Positions 8,901 to 17,733 of a DNA stretch of 39,547 bases are shown here, one piece after another. Where the stretch lies: positions 1 to 39,547 of the forward strand of contig CADAOZ010000022.1 of NCBI GenBank assembly GCA_902789735.1. The letters run 5' to 3'. The position numbers were made by a program, and so were the translations under genes. The stretch's first letter is position 1. Each line of letters opens with the position of its first letter. The stretch comes from an uncultured Lachnospiraceae bacterium. GTDB taxonomy: Bacteria > Bacillota > Clostridia > Lachnospirales > Lachnospiraceae. The notes under the pieces were generated by a model, which worked only from the letters and a program-made list of their open reading frames with translations, did not search any database and had not been told where the DNA came from.

Positions 8901-9760
8901 AAATAATCGGTGTCACGAAAGAAACTGGTGACGCCGATCAGGACTTCCTTGGCCAGGATCTTGGCCTCCTCCGGATTGTTGGTCAGGTAGTTGACATACT
9001 CCCGCAGGTTACGGTTATGGGTGACCACGATGCGGCGTTCAATCCTGCGGAGGATGGTCGTCTGCTTATAGTAGGTATAATTGATGTTGGTGATATTCTT
9101 GAGAATACTGAACACCTGGGACATGAGGTCCTCGTCCGACATCTGCATGCCCCGGCCGGTGTCATTCATGGAGGCGGAAATGTGGGACATCTCCCGGGCA
9201 ATGCTGTCGGGATTGAGGATCAGGTCCACAAACCCTGTGGAGATGGCGCTGTTGGGCATGCCGTCGAATTTGGCGCTTTCGGGCGTCTGGACGATGATCA
9301 CCCCGTTCTGCTCCTTGATGGCCCGGATGCCGTTGGTTCCGTCCGACCCGGTGCCGGACAGGATGACCGCTACGCTCCGGTTCTCATAGGACTGGGCCAG
9401 GGAGCGGAAAAATATGTCGATCGGGTGATTGATATGCTGGTGGTTATATTCCGTCAGATGCAGTTCATCGCTCTCGATCTCCAGGTTGTATTTGGGCGGT
9501 ATCATGTAGATATGATTCTTCTCGACCCGCATACCGTTGACCGCTTCGACCACGGGCATGGAGGTATACTTGCCCAGGATCTCCCGGAGCAGGCTCTTAT
9601 GGTCGGGCGAGAGGTGCTGGATGATGACATAGGCCATATCCGTATCCCTGGGCAGGAAGGTAAGGAACTGCTGCAGGGCTTCCAGGCCGCCGGCGGACGC
9701 ACCGATGCCGACGACACAAGCGGGCTGATTATATTTTGTTTTTTTACCAGTATTAAGCAT
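5999..9760 (-). CDS. Hybrid CheB methylesterase - CheR methyltransferase - PAS - histidine kinase - receiver protein
   Basis: 1253 aa, a single-polypeptide sensory protein. The CheB domain (about 12-200) has its catalytic triad Ser22 (GASAGG), His49 (IIQHLSPDH) and Asp140 (GTGSDGTNG). The CheR domain (about 215-475) has a SAM-binding WVAGCSTGEEAYS motif. Next come PAS-like regions, a Glu/Leu-rich coiled coil (ELQAANEELLTANEELQSSNEEL), a PAS domain, a HisKA domain (FLSQMSHDMRTPM), an ATPase with NLLSNALKFTPEG, DNGIGI and GTGLGL, and a C-terminal receiver with LVEDNNINAE and phospho-acceptor Asp1175 (LMDIMMP). No transmembrane helix is seen. The start is set at 9760 because GGTGAG precedes it and the promoter at 9798-9826 overlaps the upstream in-frame ATGs. 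No chemotaxis operon or separate response regulator is nearby. Confidence 0.9.
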   Translation of the reverse strand: MLNTGKKTKYNQPACVVGIGASAGGLEALQQFLTFLPRDTDMAYVIIQHLSPDHKSLLREILGKYTSMPVVEAVNGMRVEKNHIYMIPPKYNLEIESDELHLTEYNHQHINHPIDIFFRSLAQSYENRSVAVILSGTGSDGTNGIRAIKEQNGVIIVQTPESAKFDGMPNSAISTGFVDLILNPDSIAREMSHISASMNDTGRGMQMSDEDLMSQVFSILKNITNINYTYYKQTTILRRIERRIVVTHNRNLREYVNYLTNNPEEAKILAKEVLIGVTSFFRDTDYFDVLKTKVITELLQSAAPSDQIRVWVAGCSTGEEAYSIAILFAEAMDELGISRQIKIFATDLDADAIATASRGVYGDNIIEDVSVPRLSRYFTRKGNHYVINHEIRKMIVFAQHNVFQDPPFGKLDLISCRNLLIYFQGILQRKLFAIFHMALKDKGYLFLGRSESVIDYDDVFRVLCANEKIFVHNASGKAPVNDRITYSMHDYDSSLDALNVPVSMEKSNISYTESELDTKILETFMPACVIVDEKNKLTHTYGDCSKMLRIPLGSITLDIFSLVRTDLKIIVSKVLKESRETRSQVAYRKIPVKFDDQPEYISVIAEPIQDKLGGSTGMTAIVFLRSDVKNAQTVIMDDYKVDTAAAQRISSLEKELNVANDHLKNTVTELEAVNAELQAANEELLTANEELQSSNEELQSVNEELYTVNSEYQSKVSELALANDDMANFLSTTMVGIIMVDQKLNIRKFTEYIAKEFTVAEQDVGRSLRYIAYNFATIDLMELSKKVLRTMRPEEHYCAAVTGKTYLINIAPYRAHIKEPAEYLTVEEAHKDIHGLVITFVDTTKQINDKRQIEEMANALRAAVRQNKEKETFLSQMSHDMRTPMTAINGLIELTLQEDNLTESLRDNLEKIRTTGDYLMTLIDEVLETSQINAGKVVSVSSAVHERQAVENVSTIIAERAKEAGIHFELIVRSCEDRYVMMDLEHMERILMNLLSNALKFTPEGGKVTLKVDVSYMEKQVDHTYTIMDNGIGISPEFQQRMFLPFEQEKQTGGGLSEGTGLGLYICRNLVDLLGGTIDYSSKPGEGAIFIVHMQYDLATDDQIQREKNKTATFEEQVLYGKTVLLVEDNNINAEVIMKILETKGMHSELARDGQEAIDIFKKKGSFYYQAILMDIMMPVKGGIEAAREIRSLNTADAEIIPIIALTADVYTDSLDQCLKAGMNAVLTKPIDIEKLGQTLAKEFVRIENESLA

Positions 9761-9797
9761 ATCGAACTCACCGTTTTTGTTAAAATTCATTAAGTTT

Positions 9798-9826
9798 ATC
9801 ATATAAATACGGCGTTTATAAGTCAA
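9798..9826 (-). promoter_or_regulatory. Promoter of the CheB/CheR hybrid gene
   Basis: TTGACT (9821-9826), exactly 17 bases, then TATGAT (9798-9803) on the minus strand. Transcription would begin near 9790, so translation must start downstream, supporting the ATG at 9760. Confidence 0.75.
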
Positions 9827-9878
9827 TATTCAGAAGCGGAAACAGGCGGGGATTTCATGCCTGCAGGACCTGTCATCC

Positions 9879-9938
9879 AAAAAGTCATACTAAAAAGTCA
9901 TACTAAAAAGTCATACTAAAAAGTCATACTAAAAAAGT
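9879..9938. repeat. 13-bp tandem repeat
   Basis: Four direct copies of TAAAAAGTCATAC (the first 12 bases long) plus a partial fifth, about 50 bp upstream of the CheB/CheR promoter. It could be a cluster of binding sites or a slippage tract. Confidence 0.85.
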
Positions 9939-9973
9939 CCAGGGCGCGGCAGCCACCCTTTGATGATGAAAAA

Positions 9974-10024
9974 CCCGGGATCCGGCGGTCATGCACTGGC
10001 CGCGGATCCCGGGAACCTTTTTTT
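9974..10024. terminator. Bidirectional terminator at the end of the SPFH/AAA+ operon
   Basis: Arms CCCGGGATCC and GGATCCCGGG (9974-9983, 10004-10013) enclose a 20-base loop. On the minus strand the stem is followed by five T (complement of 9969-9973), and on the plus strand by TTTTTTT (10018-10024). It lies about 50 bp past the last gene of the operon. Confidence 0.8.
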
Positions 10025-10065
10025 CATACTGCGTACAGTCGGCTCACATACTGCGTGCGGCCGGC

Positions 10066-11766
10066 TCAGATCTGATCCAGCGCCTGCAGGATCTGATCAT
10101 AATAAGCGTCATATTCCGCCAGCTGACGGATATATTCTCCGTACTCATGGAATAATTCATCCATGGTCTCATTTTTGTTTTTGATGTTCAGCAGGCAGGT
10201 CTCATGCAGGTATTTTTTCTGCGTGTTGTTGGAGATGATGTTGATCAGGATCAAAACTGCGCCGATTCCGGAAAAGGCCAGCAGGGAAGGTGCCGCGGAA
10301 TAGATGGCAAGACCTATACCGGCTGCGCAGAGCACGCCGCCGATGATGGCCAGCATGTAATTGATTTTGCTCAGTTTCTGGTCGCGTTCATTCTCATAAT
10401 AAGCCGTGATCTTGGCACGCTCATTCTCCCGGTCTCTGAAATCCACCCGGGTGGAATAATCTCCCAGCACAGCCGGGTGGACATCCTGCTGGCGTCTGCG
10501 ATAGTGTTCCGCGTACTGACCGACTGCTTTCCGCTGCAGACCGATGGTCAGGATGAACATGTTCTTGCGGACCTGTCCGCTGACATCGTCTTTTGTGCGG
10601 CCATAGATCCAGTCGACCATCTCCGCGACCAGGTTCAGGTCTTTGGCCCGCTTTTCCTGCAGAGCCGTCCACATCTGCTTTGTCCTGTCCATGTCTCCCT
10701 TGTTGGAGATGACCATCTCATTAAATTCAATGTCATTATAGACGGCCAGCTCCGCGTCATTGGGTCTGGCGATCTCGTCGTTGATGAATTTCTCCAGATA
10801 GGAGTTCCTGCTCTGTTCCGTCACATTGCCCACATCCAGAATGAACTGCAGGATATGCAGGTTATTGGCGGCACAGGCCATGAGATCTGTCAGCTCACCA
10901 TAGTCGCTCAGGCACTTGCCCAGCAGCTTGTTCTGCAGCTTGACCTCTTCCTTCATCCGGGACAGGCAGCGCTCGATGGTATCGACGATGGCGGCCTCGT
11001 TGTAGCCCTCCGACCGGACGTTCATGGCAATGACCCGGTTGATGAAGTCGATGATCTCATATTTGATCTTGTTGTCAACGTTGTCCTCGATGGTCCTGCT
11101 CAGCATGGAGAAGAGCATCAGAAAGGTCTTCTGGTCGCTGCCCTTGAGTTCACAGCCCTGGTAGACCATGAACCATTTGAGGGCCGCGTCTTCCCGTCCC
11201 ATACGAAGGTTAAAAAGCATCAGGAAAATGGCGGTTTCCTTCAGGTTCAGTTTCACCGCAGCCCCGATGGCCCGGTCCGCCAGCGCTTTGTCGTCACTGC
11301 GCCATCCCATGATGCTCAGCAGCACGGCTGTCAGCCAGTAGTCGGGCGTCTGCAGATGGACTTTCTCGACCGATTTATAGATGATCTCATCGGAGATCAT
11401 ATTCAGGTTCAGGTTATCCAGCATGCCCTGTACGATCTTGCGTACTGCAGTATAGTTGGCGAACTCATACTGTTTCTTCCGGTTGCATTCACGGATCTTT
11501 TTGTTGGCCAGCTCCATGTTTTTGAAGCGGGCGTAGAGCCTGTCGATCTCGGCCTGGATCTCCATGGAATGAATGATGTATTCATGAGAGGAGTTGATCC
11601 TGTTCCCGCTGGCCTGCAGTGTCTCCCGCACATTCTGTTCATAGTCAGACATTTCCCGGTAGGCATTGCTGACGCCGCTGCTGAGCTCATACATGTAGCT
11701 CCGCAGTTCCCGGTTCCTCGCCTCCTCTTCCGCCAGGCGGGCCCGTAACGTATAGACATCACTCAT
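10066..11766 (-). CDS. Coiled-coil/membrane protein, paralogue 1 of 3
   Basis: 566 aa, no named family recognised. The N-terminal 100 residues are heptad-rich coiled coil. A helical region around 140-200 carries a motif shared with the proteins at 14296-15891 and 15903-17657: YWL, then a tryptophan in an LxxxxW context, then FxMLFNLR and a KWF motif. Near 455-500 are two adjacent hydrophobic helices (MLAIIGGVLCAAGIGLAIYS and LLAFSGIGAVLILINII), followed by a charged helical tail. So it is probably membrane-anchored with a large cytoplasmic part. It is the last gene of the operon, and its ATG overlaps the stop of the AAA+ gene by four bases, implying translational coupling. Confidence 0.8.
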   Translation of the reverse strand: MSDVYTLRARLAEEEARNRELRSYMYELSSGVSNAYREMSDYEQNVRETLQASGNRINSSHEYIIHSMEIQAEIDRLYARFKNMELANKKIRECNRKKQYEFANYTAVRKIVQGMLDNLNLNMISDEIIYKSVEKVHLQTPDYWLTAVLLSIMGWRSDDKALADRAIGAAVKLNLKETAIFLMLFNLRMGREDAALKWFMVYQGCELKGSDQKTFLMLFSMLSRTIEDNVDNKIKYEIIDFINRVIAMNVRSEGYNEAAIVDTIERCLSRMKEEVKLQNKLLGKCLSDYGELTDLMACAANNLHILQFILDVGNVTEQSRNSYLEKFINDEIARPNDAELAVYNDIEFNEMVISNKGDMDRTKQMWTALQEKRAKDLNLVAEMVDWIYGRTKDDVSGQVRKNMFILTIGLQRKAVGQYAEHYRRRQQDVHPAVLGDYSTRVDFRDRENERAKITAYYENERDQKLSKINYMLAIIGGVLCAAGIGLAIYSAAPSLLAFSGIGAVLILINIISNNTQKKYLHETCLLNIKNKNETMDELFHEYGEYIRQLAEYDAYYDQILQALDQI

Positions 11767-13325
11767 GTTTCGTCAACCCCTTTCTCCGGCAGGCCGGCCT
11801 CTTTTTCCGGATCTTCCTTCTCATCCTCCGGCAGGCCGGCGGACGCGGGAACAGCGCGCTCTCTCCCCCATCTGCGGATGCTGCGGACCATTTCCGGATT
11901 GGTCCCCGCAAAAGAAATATTCCCTTCAAAACAGGACCGGATCTGTTCGTATTCCATTGGATCCTCCGGATGGATCAGTTGGTGCTGGGCCGCTTCCTTG
12001 ATCACGCTCTCAATATCAGAGTAGGAAAAGCCTCTGGAGAGATCTGTCAGTACCGTCAGCTGCTCTTCTGTCAGCGTCCTGCCCAGGCATCTGGTCAGAT
12101 ACTGACAGATGGACTGCCGGCGTTCCCGGGCGTTGGGCAGGTCTATGAAAAAGATCTCTGAAAATCTGCCTTTGCGGAACAGTTCCGCCGGCAGGGCTGC
12201 TATATTGTTGGCCGTGGCCACCAGAAATACCCGTCCTGTCGATTCCTGCAGCCAGTAAAGAAATTCTCCCAGGACTCTTTTGCCGGTGTCATTGCCGGAA
12301 TCGGATACAGACAGGGCCTTTTCAATCTCATCGATCCAGACCACGCAGGGGGCCATGTTGTCGATAAAGGTCAGGGCCTCATGCATCTTGCGCTCGCTTT
12401 CGCCCATCCATTTATCATAGATGGCGCCTATGTCAAAGCGGAACAGAGGCAGCTCCCATTCGGCAGCGATCAGGCGGGCAGACAGGGATTTACCGCAGCC
12501 GGGGACACCGGTCAGCAGGATTCCCTTGGGCGCTGTCAGGCCGTGCTCCTCCAGGATCTCATCCGAGATGAAGAAGAGCTTCTTCCGTTCGCGGATCCAT
12601 TTCTTCAGGTTCTCCAGGCCTGATACCTGCAGGCTCCCGGGGATGGCGACCTCTTCCACGCAGGGGACCGCGGCATAAAGGCGGCTTTTCTGGCTGGTCA
12701 GGTCCGTCAGCCGGCTGCGGGTCAGGCCTTTGCCTGCCACCATGGAGGAAAGCAGGATATTGTCGATCTGGACCTCGGTAAAGCCCCTGAGCAGCATGGC
12801 CGCCCTGTGGACGGTCTCCTCATCCCAGTCAATGGGATAGCGGGCTGCATAACGGGCAATAAAAGTCCTGATCTGCTGTTCCCGTTCCTCAGCGTCCGGA
12901 TAGTCCAGGACCGTCATCAGGCCGAACTGGGCCAGACGGTTCCAGACATAATCCGGGGTGACCAGCACGATGGTGCCGGCGGTCTCCATGGCCAGATACA
13001 GGCTGTCCAGGATCTCCCGGCTGTAGGCGTTTTCCTCGCTGATCCGCCGTATATCCCCGATCACGAAGGTGGAGCCCCGGTTCCTGCGGAAGAGGTTCTG
13101 CGCGAAGAGCAGGGGGTCCCTGTCCACATCCCTGGAGCCGGTCCCCTGCAGGGCAACGACCTGTTTGACGTCTGTATAATAATAGATTTTGATCCGCATC
13201 TCCTCGGAGATGCTGCGCATCATTCGTTCGACGCGCTCCCGTTCGGAGGTCCGGATAATGATCAGGGGAACCCTGGCAAACAGGTGATTTTTCACTTCCT
13301 GTTTGGTCGCTTCATAGTTGCCCAT
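11763..13325 (-). CDS. AAA+ ATPase, Ycf46-like
   Basis: 520 aa. It probably remodels protein complexes, perhaps those formed by its operon partners. The N-terminal part (1-250) resembles the Ycf46 N-terminal region. The AAA module has Walker A GVPGCGKS (273-280), a pore-loop-like YDKWMGESE, Walker B VVWIDEIE (328-335), sensor 1 TANN (371-374), arginine finger RKGRF (384-388) and a C-terminal lid. No protease motif (HExxH) follows, so it is not FtsH. It overlaps both neighbours (4 bp downstream, 14 bp upstream), so it is tightly coupled in the operon. The last 30 residues are a Glu/Pro-rich tail. Confidence 0.85.
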   Translation of the reverse strand: MGNYEATKQEVKNHLFARVPLIIIRTSERERVERMMRSISEEMRIKIYYYTDVKQVVALQGTGSRDVDRDPLLFAQNLFRRNRGSTFVIGDIRRISEENAYSREILDSLYLAMETAGTIVLVTPDYVWNRLAQFGLMTVLDYPDAEEREQQIRTFIARYAARYPIDWDEETVHRAAMLLRGFTEVQIDNILLSSMVAGKGLTRSRLTDLTSQKSRLYAAVPCVEEVAIPGSLQVSGLENLKKWIRERKKLFFISDEILEEHGLTAPKGILLTGVPGCGKSLSARLIAAEWELPLFRFDIGAIYDKWMGESERKMHEALTFIDNMAPCVVWIDEIEKALSVSDSGNDTGKRVLGEFLYWLQESTGRVFLVATANNIAALPAELFRKGRFSEIFFIDLPNARERRQSICQYLTRCLGRTLTEEQLTVLTDLSRGFSYSDIESVIKEAAQHQLIHPEDPMEYEQIRSCFEGNISFAGTNPEMVRSIRRWGRERAVPASAGLPEDEKEDPEKEAGLPEKGVDET

Positions 13326-13929
13326 TTTGTCTGTCCTTTTTGATCAGCCTGTCAACGTAATAAAGAATATCGTACAGATCGGAGCTGCCTGTCTCTTCCG
13401 CCATCCCGGTCAGGGCTTTTTGCAGTTCTCTCCAGAAGCGGTTCATCTCCGACAGGGTCTGCCGGTCCAGTTCCCGGACAAAATTCCGGGGCAGGAAAGA
13501 GATTTCCCGATAGAAGCGGCAGCGCTGCATTTCCCTGCGGCTCCTGCCCAGTATGGTTTCCAGGTTGCTGTAATCCCCTTCCTCCAGGCAGGTATTCAGA
13601 GACCGGGTACAGTGTGTGACGGCCCGCTGCAGCATGCTGTTGACGGTATCCTGCAGGCGTTCCAGAAAACCGGTCATGACCTGCTCAACGCCGGGGCAGC
13701 TCCCCTGCCCCAGGCGGTCCAGGAATGCGTCCGTGACCGGTCTGCTGCGCATATATACAAAGCACACCATCCACTCCCGGTAGGTGACCGGGACTTCCGG
13801 CTCCTTTTCGGTCAGGAAGGTGCCGGCCTCTGCTGTCGCAGCCGGATCAGCGGCCGCCGCTCCTTCCGGTTCCCTGACCTGCGGCGCCGGTTCATTTACG
13901 GCACCGGCCGGCAGGAATGGTATTTTCAT
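13312..13929 (-). CDS. Hypothetical helical protein, 205 aa
   Basis: No family recognised. An Ala/Pro/Glu-rich N-terminus (1-45) is followed by a mostly helical body with several Cys and Arg residues (TYREWMVCFVYMRSRP, TRSLNTCLEEGDYSNLETILGRSRREMQRC). No signal peptide or membrane segment. Its end overlaps the AAA+ gene by 14 bases and its start overlaps the 72-aa gene by 4. Likely an adaptor or structural partner; that is inference from position. Confidence 0.7.
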   Translation of the reverse strand: MKIPFLPAGAVNEPAPQVREPEGAAAADPAATAEAGTFLTEKEPEVPVTYREWMVCFVYMRSRPVTDAFLDRLGQGSCPGVEQVMTGFLERLQDTVNSMLQRAVTHCTRSLNTCLEEGDYSNLETILGRSRREMQRCRFYREISFLPRNFVRELDRQTLSEMNRFWRELQKALTGMAEETGSSDLYDILYYVDRLIKKDRQNGQL

Positions 13930-14144
13930 TGCCTTATGAAGCTGTAAGGAGGCTCCAGGCTCCAGGCAGGCAGCTTCTTGTTCATTTCACGCAGGCGCTC
14001 GTTGGAAGGATCCGCCCGGTCGTCGTCGCTGCCGGCAAAATTGGCCTGCAGGCGCTGTTCCATCATCTGTTCGAAATCCATTTCCTCAAAATTCGTAGGT
14101 TCAAAGAACATGTCGTTCTGATTGTTGCTGTTCTGGTCTGCCAT
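13926..14144 (-). CDS. Hypothetical acidic small protein, 72 aa
   Basis: No family recognised. Asn/Asp/Glu-rich with repeated FEEMDFEQMMEQRL-like heptads and a C-terminal aromatic patch (PAWSLEPPYSF). A clear AAAGGAG precedes the ATG and the stop overlaps the next gene by four bases, which supports it as a real gene. It opens the second translational block of the operon after a 151-bp gap in which I see no convincing promoter. Confidence 0.65.
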   Translation of the reverse strand: MADQNSNNQNDMFFEPTNFEEMDFEQMMEQRLQANFAGSDDDRADPSNERLREMNKKLPAWSLEPPYSFIRQ

Positions 14145-14295
14145 AACTGACTCCTTTACTATGTGTACGGGCCTGCGGCCCTTTCCCTGTCTGTTCCATT
14201 TAACCGGACATTCAATTTCTGTTTTTTACCGGCCTGAAAGACAGTTTCCGGCGGGCTGTCCGCAGAGTTCTGTTTCCATAAAGTCCATGATAAGG

Positions 14296-15891
14296 TCAAA
14301 TGAATTCTGTCTCGGAAAGAATGGTATCCTTTTTCCTGCTGTTTTCTTCATAGTACTGACGGAAGTCCCCGATCTCCGCCAGGGTCTGCCGCAGGGCCTG
14401 CAGGGCTGCCTCGACCCGTTTGGGATATTCCTCCAGGGCCTTGTAGCATCTGTATCCCAGGAAAATGACAGCCAGAGCCGTGGCGACCAGGGAATAAGGC
14501 GTAACGAAGGCCAGGGCGATCGAGGCTACAAAAATGATGACCGCGGCGATATTAGGCGTATTGACGAACATGTTCTGGAACTTATTGGTCTCGTAATAGT
14601 TGCGCATGTTCTCTGTCAGCTCTGCCTGATCATAGCCGTTGCTGATGCCGGTCCAGGTATCGATGGCAAGCCGGTATTCAATGGGAAAGGTCTGCTCCAT
14701 CTGCATGGAAAAGCGGTCCAGGGCGGATTTGAACCATTCCTTGGTATTCTGGAAAGCGAATTTGCGGACCCCTGCATTGGTGGTCTCATCATAGATGGCC
14801 CAGCTGATCATCTGTTTGCCGATATTAAAGCTGTCCTTCTGCAGGGCCATGGCTGCCTGGTACTGGGCATCTGCCTTTTCCGTAAAGCCTTCATTGCGGA
14901 TGATCAGATTGAAATACTCCGCTTCATTGCGCAGCTGCCGCTCTTCTTCATCGTAATTGGACATCAGATTGACCAGGACCGCGTCTACTCTGTCCTTATA
15001 GTTCTCATCGTTCTGCTCGACAGCCTCGACATCCAGATCTTTCAGAAGCTGCAGGACCATATCATACTTGGATACCTCGGTAAATGATCCGACCAGTTCC
15101 TCCGCGTTGGTGCAGTACTGTTTGATGGCCTCATAAGGAAAGCTCCGGTTGGGATTGAGATTCTGCAGATAGGTCTGGTAGCTGGCGATCAGCTGGCCGC
15201 TGATCTCCGCGTCCTCATTGATGATGGAGATCCACTGGTCGATCACGTCCAGGACGCCCTGTTCCAGCTCCAGGTCCTTGCCGAAAATCCCGTCCAGAAA
15301 GGCATGGAGCATGACGGCCGATTCCTGCTGCAGCATGGTGGGGTCCAGGGTCTTGATATATTCGTAGAACCATTTTTTGGCCGGCTCCATCCTGTCGAAA
15401 CGGAGATTGAGCAGGCAGAAGAAAAGGGTTGTCTTGATGGCGTCCCGCCGTCCGCATTCCGCCAGGGCATTCCGGGCTACCTCGGGATAATCATTGACCC
15501 AGGCCGTAATGGCGATCAGGGCATAGGAGAGCCAGTAGCGGGAGCTGGTCAGCCATAATTCATCCGACAGCTCCTGGATGGTAGTATTGCGGACCAGGTT
15601 GATATCAAAGTCCCGGACCACGCCCAGGACCGTCTTGCGGATGGTCTCGTAGCTGCCGAAGCGCTCTTTGATGATCTGCTCGATCCGGATGATATTCTCA
15701 TGGGCCAGCTGTTTGAGCTCGCCGTGCTCCATATCCTGACGGAACTTGGTCAGCTGCTCGTAAATGCTCCTGGTGGCCTGCTCAACATTGATGCTGCCGT
15801 CCCGGATCGTGGAGACATGGACGTTCACGCTGGATTCAAACTGGTTGATCGTCTTATTCAGATTGTCAATTGCATAGGAAACTTCTGACAT
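14296..15891 (-). CDS. Coiled-coil/membrane protein, paralogue 2 of 3
   Basis: 531 aa, unnamed. The N-terminal 80 residues are coiled coil; residues about 118-175 contain the shared YWLSY...AW...LNLRFDR...KKWF block; two hydrophobic helices lie near 435-475 (IAAVIIFVASIALAFV and a second starting at LVATALAVIFLGY), followed by a short helical tail. ATG follows GGAGGAGAC closely. Twelve bases separate it from paralogue 3 upstream. Paralogy with its neighbours points to local duplication and possibly to a hetero-oligomer. Confidence 0.8.
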   Translation of the reverse strand: MSEVSYAIDNLNKTINQFESSVNVHVSTIRDGSINVEQATRSIYEQLTKFRQDMEHGELKQLAHENIIRIEQIIKERFGSYETIRKTVLGVVRDFDINLVRNTTIQELSDELWLTSSRYWLSYALIAITAWVNDYPEVARNALAECGRRDAIKTTLFFCLLNLRFDRMEPAKKWFYEYIKTLDPTMLQQESAVMLHAFLDGIFGKDLELEQGVLDVIDQWISIINEDAEISGQLIASYQTYLQNLNPNRSFPYEAIKQYCTNAEELVGSFTEVSKYDMVLQLLKDLDVEAVEQNDENYKDRVDAVLVNLMSNYDEEERQLRNEAEYFNLIIRNEGFTEKADAQYQAAMALQKDSFNIGKQMISWAIYDETTNAGVRKFAFQNTKEWFKSALDRFSMQMEQTFPIEYRLAIDTWTGISNGYDQAELTENMRNYYETNKFQNMFVNTPNIAAVIIFVASIALAFVTPYSLVATALAVIFLGYRCYKALEEYPKRVEAALQALRQTLAEIGDFRQYYEENSRKKDTILSETEFI

Positions 15892-15902
15892 GTCTCTCCT
15901 CC

Positions 15903-17657
15903 CTATTCTGCAATACCGCCGAACTGGGACAGTGCAGCCTGCAGATCCATGTGTCCTGCGTCGGCCGCCTCAAACAGGGACCTCCATTGGCCCAGTTCCT
16001 CAATTGCGTGCTGAAAACGCTGTACGTTCAGCCGTTGTCGTTCCTTCAGTTCTTCCAATACCGATACAGTCTGGCGCCAGAACATGAATACGCCCAGCAG
16101 TACCAGCAGGATACCCACCGTCAGGGCGACGGGTGAAAAGCTGCCGTTCGCCAGCTGCACGCCCATGATCAGCAGGAGCAGAATACCGGCCAGGCCGATC
16201 ATGCCGTAGATCTTGACCATCTTGTCGGCCAGTACCGTCTTCAGTCTTTTTTTCTGGTAGTATTGGCCGATCTGGTCTTTTCCGACAGCATAGTCATCTT
16301 CGGAGCAGGTCAGCTGACAGCCGTCCACATCGAAATTGTAGGCGGGTTTTACCTTGGCCCGGTACATTTCCGCGTATTTTTCATAGCCGCGGTACATCCA
16401 TTTCTTCATGCAGGAGACCGCGAAATGGCGGACTGTCAGGGGCGTGATATTGCTGTCCTCCACAAAGGCCCAGTCTGAAAGCAGATCCGCGAACGTCCTG
16501 TTTTCCGGCCGCCAGAATTCTTCGTCGAATTTCCGGCGGGCCGCGGCGGTGTCTCCCTGGGCTTCCATGATATATTCATTTAATTTGATCGTTTCCACGA
16601 CCCGGCGCTCATCCGCGTCATAATCATTGATCAGGGCATACAGAACGTTCTCGATCCTCTGATAAACATCAATGCCTCTGTCATCTTTTTCGTTAAAGAG
16701 CTGGTCATAGTATCTGGCCAGCGCGGCGTTCTTTTCCGCCTCGGACAGGGTCTCCCGCAGCAGATCATAGTCGGTGCAGACGCCTTTCAGATAGGGGAAA
16801 TGCTCTTTGGTCTGATGCAGATACGCGTCCGCGTGGGCATAGGCCCGGTCTATGAACCGCTTGCTGAAATCCGCTGTGACCGCTTCCGACTGGGCCAGCA
16901 GACGGTTGAACTGCCGTCCTACTTCCGCCTGGAAGTCCTCGTCCGCACCGAAGGCGCCCGCCAGGTAAGCCTGCAGCAGATACTGCCATTCCCCACCCAG
17001 GTTGGCTGGATTGACCCGGTCCATGTAGTTGACGAACCAGTTCTGTGCGGTCTGGACACGGGAGAAACGCAGGTTGATCAGCATGAAATAAAGGGCGGCT
17101 TTCTGGGGATCCATGAAGAGGGCCTTTTCCAGAGCCCTTTGCGCCGCTTCTTTTTCATCACTGGCCCAGAGCATCAGGGCCATGGTGGCGTAGGCCAGCC
17201 AGTAATCTGTATTCTGCAGATAGGCCTTTTCTACGGCCTTGCGCATATTTTCAGCGGACACAAAATTGGCGTCCAGGCCGATGACATAGCCAAGGGTGAT
17301 CCTGCGCAGATGGTTGTAATAGGAAAACTTTGTATAGTATTCCTCCGTATACTGGGTCACGTTCTTGGAAGCCGTCGACAGGGTCTTGTAAGTGAAATAC
17401 TGCTGGGACAGTTCCCGGATCGCCTGGCTGACGATCTGGGTATGCTCACTGTTGACCGCGACCTGCTGGGAGGTCGTCCGGAAGCGGGGTTCCACCGCTT
17501 TATGCAGGGACACGATGTTCCGCTGCAGGATCCCGATATTTTCCAGGGCATTATTGATCTCATAGACGAGCCGGTTGTTTTCGGCGACCAGCGCATTGAT
17601 GGCGTTGATCAGATGCTCTATTTCCTGTTGCTCGCGTTCGTATTCTTCCTGGGTCAT
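15903..17657 (-). CDS. Coiled-coil/membrane protein, paralogue 3 of 3
   Basis: 584 aa, unnamed. The N-terminus is a Glu/Asn-rich coiled coil. The shared helical block reads YWLAYATMALMLWASDE then a TPR-like helix pair (AAQRALEKALFMDPQKAALYFMLINLRF) and QNWF. Two hydrophobic helices near 480-530 (IYGMIGLAGILLLLIMGV, ALTVGILLVLLGVFMFW) precede a charged tail. RBS GGAAAGGG. The same architecture as the proteins at 10066 and 14296 indicates a three-member family in one operon. Confidence 0.8.
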   Translation of the reverse strand: MTQEEYEREQQEIEHLINAINALVAENNRLVYEINNALENIGILQRNIVSLHKAVEPRFRTTSQQVAVNSEHTQIVSQAIRELSQQYFTYKTLSTASKNVTQYTEEYYTKFSYYNHLRRITLGYVIGLDANFVSAENMRKAVEKAYLQNTDYWLAYATMALMLWASDEKEAAQRALEKALFMDPQKAALYFMLINLRFSRVQTAQNWFVNYMDRVNPANLGGEWQYLLQAYLAGAFGADEDFQAEVGRQFNRLLAQSEAVTADFSKRFIDRAYAHADAYLHQTKEHFPYLKGVCTDYDLLRETLSEAEKNAALARYYDQLFNEKDDRGIDVYQRIENVLYALINDYDADERRVVETIKLNEYIMEAQGDTAAARRKFDEEFWRPENRTFADLLSDWAFVEDSNITPLTVRHFAVSCMKKWMYRGYEKYAEMYRAKVKPAYNFDVDGCQLTCSEDDYAVGKDQIGQYYQKKRLKTVLADKMVKIYGMIGLAGILLLLIMGVQLANGSFSPVALTVGILLVLLGVFMFWRQTVSVLEELKERQRLNVQRFQHAIEELGQWRSLFEAADAGHMDLQAALSQFGGIAE

Positions 17658-17733
17658 ATTTTCCCTTTCCTGCTGTTCTCCAGCCGGGCTTCGTGTTGCT
17701 TTCCTTTATCTTTTGTCTTTATCTTTATCTTTT

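Noticed and set aside
3656..9938. CRISPR array
   Set aside because: The short tandem repeats at 3656-3730 and 9879-9938 have no spacers, and there are no cas genes.
10204..11748. A 514-codon plus-strand frame, and similar long ones at 677-1678, 14122-15087, 16800-17747 and 25176-26819
   Set aside because: All are antisense to well-supported genes with ribosome binding sites and recognisable or paralogous products; none has a good start or a known family.
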